A DNA stretch of 14,927 nucleotides, taken from positions 1-14,927 of the forward strand of contig SKUL01000134.1 of assembly GCA_007129985.1 (NCBI GenBank). The letters are read 5' to 3'. Below are positions 1 to 9,100 of this stretch, in pieces; position 1 is the stretch's first letter; every line of letters starts with the position of its first letter. The translations under genes were made by a program, and so were the position numbers. This DNA comes from Flavobacteriales bacterium (GTDB lineage: Bacteria > Bacteroidota > Bacteroidia > Flavobacteriales_D > SKUL01). The notes under the pieces are model-generated. The model saw only the letters and a program-made list of their open reading frames with translations, was not told where the DNA came from and did not search any database.

Positions 1-2981
1 ATGCCGTTGTCTATGATTTCACAGACCAAAAAAGAATCGGCCTTCGATAATGCAATAGTCAGCTTACGGTCACTCTCTTTGTGCATCAATCCGTGCCAAA
101 TGGCATTCTCAACGTAGGGTTGTAGTATGAGTGGTTGTATCACAATTTGGTCTGTATTCAATGCATCCTCAGAGCTTATTTCAAAATCAAACCCTCCGGA
201 AAAACGCGCCTGTTCAAGCTCAACATAGGTTTGTAAAGTAGCCAGTTCATCGCGCAGGGTGATAAATGGCAGGTTGGAGAATTGCAATATGGATCGGATG
301 AGTTGTGCAAATTTGGTGAGGTATTCTACAGCTTCCTCCTTTTTGTTGAGTAGAATAAAATGCTTGATGGAGTTCAGGCTGTTAAACATGAAATGTGGGT
401 TCATCTGCGCCCGGAGGAACTGCATTTCCATTTCGGCCAACTGTTGGTTGTAGGACGAAATAAGTTCCTGTTTTTTTCGAACGCTCTCTACCCGAAATCT
501 GAAAATGAGATATATGATCAAAACCAGTGCAATGATCAAAGCAAGTCTGAAGGTCCAGGTGGCCCACCACGGCGGTGAAATAGCAATGGGGACGCTCAGG
601 GCATGAATCACCCTGCCGTTCAGTGCAGACCGTATCTGCACTTCAAAAATGTAATCGCCGGGATTAAGATGGTTGTAATGGGTACGCAGCTCGCGGCTTG
701 TGGACCGAAACGCATCCTCAAGTCCTTTCAATCTGAATTCGTGAATATAGAAATCCGAAGATGATGCCTGGGTATGACTCCATTCAGCTTCGAGGCTGTT
801 TTGATTGTGAGGCAGCTCAAAAGCGGATGCTCCATTGAGTTGAACAGCCAAATTGTTGCCTCCAGCTTTGATGGTGTGAAGGATGAGTTTGCCGGTGGTA
901 TCAACGTGGAGCAGTTCCTCTATTCGTCCATAAACAATGTCCATGTGACTATTGGAAGCGAAATACCCTGCCTCGTTTACAAAAAGCGGCCTGTCTCTGT
1001 ACAGAAATGGTAAATTCTGGTGAAAACCAAAACGCATGCGCCCATTTTCGTTGGGGTCAAAGCGCTCATAACCGAAGTTGGTTGAGAGCCAGATATGACC
1101 CTCGGCATCTTGACGGGAGGTGTAAATGTTGGGTGAGACAATTTCAGGTTCGGCATACCTTTTCACAATCTGTAATGTGTTTCCTTCATGCTTTAGGCGC
1201 AATACTCCGTGGAGCGCAGAGGTAGCGATGAGGTGCTCGCCCGCTTCGTACATTCCGCGTATGGCCTTGAAGTCGGGTGAAAAATTGCGCGAGAAGTGTA
1301 GTTGTGTGATTGAATTGAGTTGGGTGTTCCAGTCAAAAATGAACTCCTCAGCTATCATAATTAAGCCATCTTGATGAAAAAGCACATCTTGCCATATCTG
1401 TGCTACATGTGATGAGGTGTTGATGATGACACTCTGACTTTCCTCACCCCGGCCCAATAAGCACACATAATCTGGGCCTGCAATGAATAGCCTTCCGTCA
1501 TCCGAAGCATCTATTCTGGAAATCCGGTTGGGCAGGGCAGGGGCTTCGCCTCCGTATTCGTCCCAGTTGAAAGGAATCAGATTCTTGCCATCGTAATCAG
1601 TTTCAAACAGTTCTAATGTATTGTGAACCAAAACACGGTTGCCCAGCATGGTGAAATTGCTTTTTTCGATGTTTTCGATGGCTTGCTTGTTTAGCAGCTC
1701 AAATTTTTCGTTTTCCATGTTGAACATGAAAATGCTACCCGGATAACGGAAAGCGCTGGTGTAGTAAATAGGGAGTTTGGGGTGTAACACGCCACGAAAC
1801 AATCGCGGTTTCGATTCGGGCAGGTCATGGTTCGATAATTCATATACATTGAATCGATTGTTTGAGGGGTGGTATTTTAGTACGCCTCCGCCGTAGGTGC
1901 CCAAAAACAATTCACTCCTCGAGGTTTCATAGATGCATTCAATGCGTAAACCAGAAATATCAAGCCCAACGATATCAACCCGGGTGATTTCGGTAAAGTC
2001 TTCGTCGGCATGGTAAAGTTGGCCGTCGGAAGAGCCCATCCAATAACCTCCCCTATTAGCACGGGATATGGAGTGCATCGAATGCCGGGGGCGAAGAGGG
2101 TCGGATGCAATTAAGCTGAGTTCTCCGCTTCGGGTATTGAATACGTGAAGCCCCATTTCCCCCATGTTCATAAAAATGCGGTCCTCGTCGAGTAAAGTCA
2201 CGCAAAAGATGAGGTCAAACACATAGTTGTCCTTCAACAACTCTTCAAACTCCACCAATATTTCTAGCGAGTTATCTTGAGCATTGAAAGTGTAAATCCT
2301 GAAATTCCCGATGATAAAATACCGACCCGGAAACTTGGGGTCTCGAATGATTTCCCTCGCTTTATTCTCCCTGAAATATCCCCAATCAGATGTTCCCTCC
2401 AGCGGTATTTCGATGAAGTTCGGCTGGCTTTCGTTAGGATTGAAACGCACAATGCTGCGTGGCCGTCCTGCCAGAGCTATTATATCGTCATCATGTTGAA
2501 CACCAGTTGAAATATTGTCAGTTGGCAGCTGTGGATGCGTGTTTCGTGTAATCTGCAGGAACTTATTTTTCGCAGGGTTGTAGATACTCATACCTCCTGC
2601 AATGGTCATACACGCCATTTGGCCGTCGCGAAGCTTAAGTAATCGGAAGACGCGGGAGTCGGATAATCCCAATGAGTCGCCGGGGTGGTGGCTATAGTGC
2701 CTGTTTACGATTCCGTCGTGTCGTGTGAGACCCGAGAAGCCTCCAAACCACACAAATCCCTGTTCATCTTCGGTAATATCAAACACCCAGTTGGAACCCA
2801 CACCCTGTTCTAAGCTAAGTTGCTCAAAAGCCATGGATTGCTGCGCCTGAGCTATAAGGTGAAGTCCCGGAAGCAGGCCGATAATGACCAAAAATGTGGA
2901 CACGATCATGCCCTGCATCCCTGCCGAAACCAGCAGTATGCGAGTGATGCCAACATGCAGTACGCTCATGAATTTTGTCAT
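1..2981 (-). CDS. LytS-type sensor histidine kinase with periplasmic beta-propeller and Y_Y_Y domain (3' end outside window)
   Basis: This membrane sensor kinase probably phosphorylates a LytTR-type response regulator in response to an extracytoplasmic cue. I checked the frame across the window: it has no stop from 2981 to the left edge, giving 993 codons. In order it shows a hydrophobic N-terminus ending AQAQQ (likely signal peptide), a long propeller region opening with GFVWFGGFSGLTRHDG (Reg_prop style), a Y_Y_Y-like domain near residues 708-788 (YIHEFRLKGL, then LNPGDYIFEV), the typical SPPWWATWTF lead-in, and a membrane helix near 812-831. The His_kinase domain (PF06580 type) follows, with QMNPHFMFNSLNS carrying candidate phospho-His H863 and the N-box QPYVENAIWHGL with N959. 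The window ends at DNG, the start of the G1 ATP-binding box. The first in-frame ATG after the upstream stop (3006-3008) is at 2981; ATGs at 2969, 2918 and 2909 are alternatives. Any regulator gene or fused domain lies off the left edge. Confidence 0.93.
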   Translation of the reverse strand, partial: MTKFMSVLHVGITRILLVSAGMQGMIVSTFLVIIGLLPGLHLIAQAQQSMAFEQLSLEQGVGSNWVFDITEDEQGFVWFGGFSGLTRHDGIVNRHYSHHPGDSLGLSDSRVFRLLKLRDGQMACMTIAGGMSIYNPAKNKFLQITRNTHPQLPTDNISTGVQHDDDIIALAGRPRSIVRFNPNESQPNFIEIPLEGTSDWGYFRENKAREIIRDPKFPGRYFIIGNFRIYTFNAQDNSLEILVEFEELLKDNYVFDLIFCVTLLDEDRIFMNMGEMGLHVFNTRSGELSLIASDPLRPRHSMHSISRANRGGYWMGSSDGQLYHADEDFTEITRVDIVGLDISGLRIECIYETSRSELFLGTYGGGVLKYHPSNNRFNVYELSNHDLPESKPRLFRGVLHPKLPIYYTSAFRYPGSIFMFNMENEKFELLNKQAIENIEKSNFTMLGNRVLVHNTLELFETDYDGKNLIPFNWDEYGGEAPALPNRISRIDASDDGRLFIAGPDYVCLLGRGEESQSVIINTSSHVAQIWQDVLFHQDGLIMIAEEFIFDWNTQLNSITQLHFSRNFSPDFKAIRGMYEAGEHLIATSALHGVLRLKHEGNTLQIVKRYAEPEIVSPNIYTSRQDAEGHIWLSTNFGYERFDPNENGRMRFGFHQNLPFLYRDRPLFVNEAGYFASNSHMDIVYGRIEELLHVDTTGKLILHTIKAGGNNLAVQLNGASAFELPHNQNSLEAEWSHTQASSSDFYIHEFRLKGLEDAFRSTSRELRTHYNHLNPGDYIFEVQIRSALNGRVIHALSVPIAISPPWWATWTFRLALIIALVLIIYLIFRFRVESVRKKQELISSYNQQLAEMEMQFLRAQMNPHFMFNSLNSIKHFILLNKKEEAVEYLTKFAQLIRSILQFSNLPFITLRDELATLQTYVELEQARFSGGFDFEISSEDALNTDQIVIQPLILQPYVENAIWHGLMHKESDRKLTIALSKADSFLVCEIIDNG

Positions 2982-3026
2982 CCCGGGGGCATGCGCATGT
3001 TTACCTTATTATGCGCGCGATATGCC

Positions 3027-3054
3027 AAAGCTACACATTGGGCGGTATCTCAAC
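3027..3054 (-). promoter_or_regulatory. Bacteroidota-type promoter for the sensor kinase
   Basis: Read on the minus strand, TTG (3054-3052) is followed after 17 bases by TAGCTTTG (3034-3027). This matches the known TTG / N17-23 / TAnnTTTG promoter consensus of the phylum at every fixed position. The expected start site is about 40 bases before the kinase ATG at 2981, which supports that start or a slightly later one. It is a sequence match only. Confidence 0.6.
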
Positions 3055-3161
3055 TAAAAGGATTGGTATTTGGCAGCTTTCACTTTGTATTCTGTAAAGC
3101 TCCGGCAAAGACCTCCACCTACCTTGCATCCATCATTTTCTATCAACCAAAACCAAACATT

Positions 3162-6100
3162 ATGAAAGCTTTTTTCAATTCGAAACATTTACTCAAAATT
3201 AAGATTATGAGGCTAGTAGCGCTCATTCTTGTCGGCGCTCTAAGTACCGGTTACCAAGTAAAAGCTGCGGCCGAATTTGGTATGAGAAAGCACGCAGATC
3301 TTTCAAAAGTGAAAGCTTGGCAAAAAGATGCCTCCAACGCCGTTCACTTCATGGAAAACAAGGGGCAGGTGCTCGATTTCAGTGGTAACCCGGCTTCATT
3401 CGTGAAATTCGCATTGGATCGCGACGAAACAATGATTTTTCTCTTGAAAGAGCCCGGCATTGCTTGGCAGTTTCAGCGGGTACATTATCCCGACGGCTAT
3501 GAGGAATTACACTTACGAAGAGGTGACGACCGCGGCGATTTCCTTGGGAAACTCAAGGAATTGAACGCTGAGGTTCGAACAGAAACCTATCGAATGGATA
3601 TGGTTCTTCAACACGCCAATCCCAATCCTACTATCAGCACAGAAGGCAAAAGCGAAGACTACTTTAATTACTACAACAATGGGGTGCTTGAGGTTCATCA
3701 CTTTGAGAAGGTAACCTATCACGATGTTTACCCGGGTATCGACTGGGTAGTTTATACAAACGAAAGCGGGTTGAAGTACGACTTTATCGTGCACCCCGGA
3801 GCCGATCCCAACCAGATAAAATTAGAGTTCCGTCACCATGAGGAGTTGTATCTGGACGATGAAGGCAATCTCATCCATGGAAATCGTCTGGGAAACTTTA
3901 CCGAATTTGCTCCTGTGAGTTTTCAGAAGGGCCGAGAAGTGCATACCCATTTTAAACTCGACAATGATATTTTACGCTTTGAATTGGGGGACTATAACCT
4001 CAATGAAACCCTAATCATAGATCCCGCGAGGATTTGGGCAACGTATTACGGGGGAAGTGGTTTTGAAAATGGATATGCTACAGATGTAGATAACGAAGAC
4101 AATGTCTATCTCGCCGGAAGAACCGGATCTTCGAATAATATTGCCTCTGGAGGACATCAGGAAACAATCGGTGGTTTCGAATCGGCCTTTCTTGTAAAGT
4201 TTAATTCTTCTGGTGTTCGACTTTGGGGCACATACTACGGTGGTAGTAATGACGATGGCGTATGGGAATGCGCTATAGATGGCAGTAACAATGTTTATGT
4301 GGCAGGTTGGTCATATTCCTCTGATAACATTGCATCCGGTGGTCATCAAAACACATTGGGTGGCGATGCTGATGCTATGCTGGTTAAATTTAATTCCTCC
4401 GGAGTTTTACAGTGGGCCACATACTACGGCGGAACAGGTCAGGATTTTGCTGTGGGTTGTGCAACAGCTCCAGACGGCAGTGTTTACATGACCGGCGAGA
4501 CCAATTCTGCGAACAATATTGCTTCCGGTGGTCATCAAAACGCTTTTGGCGGTTCCACTGACGCGTTTCTTGTGAAATTCAACGCTATGGGTGTTCGGCA
4601 ATGGGGTACTTACTATGGCGGAAGTGGAGCAGAACAAGGAACGGGTTGCGCTGCAGATGCATTGGGTAATGTGTATTTGACGGGTTTTACAGGATCAACC
4701 TCTGCAATTGCTGATGGAGGACATCAGAATACGTTTGGAGGAGGGTCTGAAGATGCCTTTCTGGTAAAGTTTAATTCGTCAGGTGTGCGTCAATGGGGAA
4801 CCTACTACGGTGGTGCAGGCACGGATAGAGGTGTTAACGTTGCAGTTGACCCCGACCAAAACATAGTTGTGGCCGGAGCTTCAACAACACCCACTGGTTT
4901 GGCCAGTGGCGGACATCAAAACGTAAACAATGGGAGCTGGGATGCTCTTTTGGTGAAGTTCGACCCAATGGGTGTACGCCAATGGGCTACTTATTACGGA
5001 AGCAGTGGAGACGATCAGGCAAGTAGTTGCGCAATTGATGGCCTCGGAAACATATATTTCTCAGGATGGAGTAACTCAGTTTCCGGAATCGCTTCCGGTG
5101 GATTTCAAAATGCCAACAATGGAGGGTATGATGGCATTCTCGTCAAATTCAGTACTTCAGGTGTTTTGGATTGGGCGACCTACTATGGAGGGGCTGATTG
5201 GGATTTTGGGCATGCGTGCGCTGTTGATTCTGAAGACAATGTGTATCTTGCCGGAAATACCCCTGCAACATCAGGCATTGCTTCCGGCGGACACCAGAAC
5301 GTATTTGGAGGTGGATTCAACGATGCTTTTTTGGTGAAATTTGAAGGTGCTGAGTCACCGGCCACACCATGTATACATTCATTAGTATATGGTTTTGCCA
5401 CAGCACCTGGCAATAATGTTCCAGCTGTAGCTGCCACATGCGCCTTGGCAGGTGGATACATTGAAATAAATAGCGTAGTTTCGGGTGAAACCTACGAATT
5501 TGCCTCATCCACCGCCACCGACTGGCTGGTGCTTACGGATGATGCGGACAATGTACTTGTAGAAGGAACCACACCAATTAACTGGATCGCAACTTTCAAT
5601 GGCACCGTGCACCTGCACATCAGCGAAGATTCTGATTGCAACACCGGGGGCGGATGTCGGCAACCCACTGTTACCTGTACATCATGTGGTAGCCCGCCTT
5701 GTTTACATCCAAATGAACAGGAATCTGTTTTCGCGCCTGCCGATACAATACCTTTTTCTATTCCTGACTGTGTGTTTCCCGAGCAGTACATCACCGTACT
5801 TGATGTAACTCTTGACAAGACATACATTTTCTCCTCATCAATTGCCACCGATTGGTTCGTTTTGACTGATGATGCTAACAATGTACTTGCAGAGGGCACA
5901 ACACCGATCACCTGGACGGCAACTTTCAACGGAACAGTACGGCTGCATTTAAGCACAGATGCCGAATGTGGAGTTGATACAGATTGCCGTGAGATTACCA
6001 TTCAGTGTACGACTTGCCTTAATTTTGCAAGCTGTGTACACTCAATAGGTATTGGAGATGCATCTGCACCAAGCAATTCCATCCCGGTGAGCATAAGTTC

Positions 6101-9100
6101 ATGTGTGTTTGCTGGTAATTACAATACTGTCAATGATCTAGTTGCCGGTCAAACTTATGAATTCACTTCGTCTGTCGGCACTGATTGGCTGTTGTTGACT
6201 GACGAAGCAAATAATCTGTTGTCAGAGGGTACCACACCTATTAGCTGGACTGCAACTTTTAGTGGCACGGTGCGGCTCCACATCAGCGCAAATGCCAACT
6301 GCGGCACGGAGGGGCTTTGTCGCACAACAACTGTGGCCTGCACTTCTTGCTCCTTGGTTTCTTGCGCGTTTGAAGATGCTTTTGGTTCAGGGTCTGCCTC
6401 CGGAGTGAACATCGTGGTGTCGATTACAACATGTGTTTTTGCAGGCGAGTACAGTGTTATTGAGAATATTGCTGCAGGCTCAACATACGAGTTTACATCA
6501 TCGGTAGAAACTGACTGGCTCGTACTGACCGATGCAGCCAATAATACCCTGGTAGAAGGAACCACACCCATCTCATGGAATGCAACGTTCAGTGGTACGG
6601 TACGCCTGCACGTAAGTGCCGCCAGTGATTGCAGTACGGAAATGGATTGCAGGGAAACCACCGTGCAATGTACCAGTTGTCCGTCGCCCACGGGATGCAT
6701 TCACGGACAGGAGTATGAGCTTGTTTCTGCGCCGTCGAGCAATGAGGTTAATACCATTATCAACTGCTCTTTTGCCGGTGAGTATAATACAATACTTGAC
6801 ATCGTGGACGGCCAAACGTACAACTTCTCTTCCAGCACTTCTTCTGATTGGCTTGTGCTCACCGACAATGCCGATAATCTGCTGCTCGAAGGTGATTCAC
6901 CCATTTCATGGACGGCCACGTTCAGCGGCTCTGTTCGCTTGCATATAAGTACGGACCCCAATTGCGGATCGCAAAATCTTTGCAGGGATATTACCATTGT
7001 GTGTACTTCCTGTCCGGGGTCCGCGTCCATTTGCTGTGATGATCCATTTGTTGGAGCAGGTTGTCCGCAGTACCCCGGCTGTGAAGACGCCATCTGCGCA
7101 TTGGATCCTTTCTGTTGTGATGTTACCTGGGATGCCGACTGCGTAACTGCTGCTTTGCTTCTCTGTGGTGTAGAAGAGTGTACACCAATAGATTGTGTGG
7201 CTCCAACCGTCAACTTCAATAGCTTTATCGACTGTTCAACAGGTACCTATGAGCTTTCTGTTGACATCGGCGACAATGGGAATGCTTCTTTTTATCAGGT
7301 TCAAATTGGAGCTCCTGCCTGCGATCAACCGCAGAGTTTTGTGGGCTTCCCCGATGATGTTGCCTGTCAGGATGCGATTTGTGCCGTAGATGTTTTTTGC
7401 TGCGTGATTGAATGGGATGCGGCTTGTGCGGCTGCGGCCAGCAGCAATTCAGCATGTACGGGGTGTCTGGCTCCTCAAGCTACCACCATAGGCTTGTTTC
7501 AAGGTGGCACATCCGGTACGTTGGGCACATTCCCCATCGGAACCGAAGTGGATGTGTACATACTGCACAACTGGAGCAGTACATGCAGTCAGTTCTTTAC
7601 CGTTGGTGCTACGGGTAGCTGTGGTTGCACCGACCCGGAAGCAACCAATTTCGACCCCGATGCCACCTTTGATGACGGAAGCTGTAATTACACACTTTTC
7701 AACAACAATTGCTCAGGCGCTGTGAGTTTGAATGTAGTTGAATGGCCTGACGTGAACAACACCCTGGGAACTTTGACAGGTGCTACCGGTTCCGGCTTGC
7801 CTGCATGCACCGGTGTGAGCGGATTAGATGTTTTCTACAGCTTTCATGCTGCTACCCATAACCACTATATCATCAACCTGAATGCTTTTGGTGGATTTGA
7901 AGGAGCCGTTGTTGAGCTTTGGGATGGATGCAGCGGATCATTGGTAGAATGCTTTGCAGCAGATCCAACCACGGATTGTGGACAAGCGCAAGGCTTTGGT
8001 AACGCCGGGTTTCCCGCTGACCTTACTTGTGAGACGGCTGTTTGTGGTCAAGACCCGTTCTGCTGCGACAACACCTGGGATGGACTTTGCGCCGGCATAG
8101 CCCTCAATGAAGAGGCAACTGCGTGCGCTGGCTGTTTGGGAGGAGATCCCGCTTTCCCCGCCCTCGCGCTTGAATTACCGGCCGGAGACTACATTCTTCG
8201 CGTGCGCAACGAGGATGGTTCGTTAATCACTGACGCTACAGGCGACTTTCTTATTGGTGTTCAATCTTTCCCTGTTGCACAGGTGCAAGACAACCCCATG
8301 AACCCGCTTTACGCTTGCAACCAAAGCGGCTTCCAGCTCGAGGACATCGTCGGTGCTTCACCGCAAACTACCGGCTGGATACTGGACTACGAGTGGCAAA
8401 TCTCTGAGATTGGTGGTGGAACCAGCAACATCTGGCAGCGTGGTGAGCCTAACTACAGCACTCGTCCATCGTGGTTGGGTATGGAGTACGGCGTAACCTA
8501 CAATGTGTATGTGCGTGTTCTGGTGAATCACCCTGTATTCGGACCTACATGGGGCGTGTTTCAGGTAGATGGACCTAACCCCAATGCACCAGGTGCTTCT
8601 ATCTGTACAGTGGCTATGAGCAACAACGTAACTCCTACCGAAGTACGTCCGCAATACACGCCCACCAACGCACAAGGAAACCCATACTCACTTTGTGATC
8701 TGGTGGTGGCCTTTAACGTTGAGAACAGCGAAGATTTCCGCTGGCAGTTTGACGACGGTTCCGGCTCGCCCATCGAGTACCAGCGCAATGCACCCAATCC
8801 TGCCGTACGTCTGTCATGGGTTCCCGGACTGATTCCTGGTAGCACCTACAACGTTGCTGTTGAAGTTCAGGTTGGAGGTCAGTGGAGTGGATACAGCACT
8901 GTACACCCCATCACCTTGGCGCTTCCGCCCAACAACATGGCTGTTCGTCCGCAATTCTGTGGTGTAACACACGCGCCCAGCGCAGTAATTCTTGTGCAGG
9001 CCGCATGTGCATACGACTTCTACGAGTGGGAGTTTGTAAACCTCTCAACTGGAGTTACCAGCACTGCGCAGCGTCCTAACCCGGGTATCAGCCTGAACTG

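Noticed and set aside
3063..3087. Plus-strand promoter for the giant gene (TTG at 3063, TCACTTTG at 3080-3087)
   Set aside because: The -7 match has a C at the key second base and the spacer is only 14 bases, so it was not annotated.
2820..3161. Upstream extension of the giant gene to a TTG at 2820
   Set aside because: It overlaps the divergent kinase's signal-peptide region and promoter, shows no protein-like pattern, and would place the clear signal peptide (from ATG 3162) inside the protein.
4035..7013. CRISPR-like or DNA-level tandem repeats
   Set aside because: Periods of 189 and about 330 bases are in frame and conserved as protein, with divergent synonymous codons, so they are domain repeats.
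5492..7219. Three minus-strand open frames of 169-181 codons inside the giant gene
   Set aside because: They are periodic shadows of the 110-residue repeats; their similar sequences simply mirror the sense-strand repeats.
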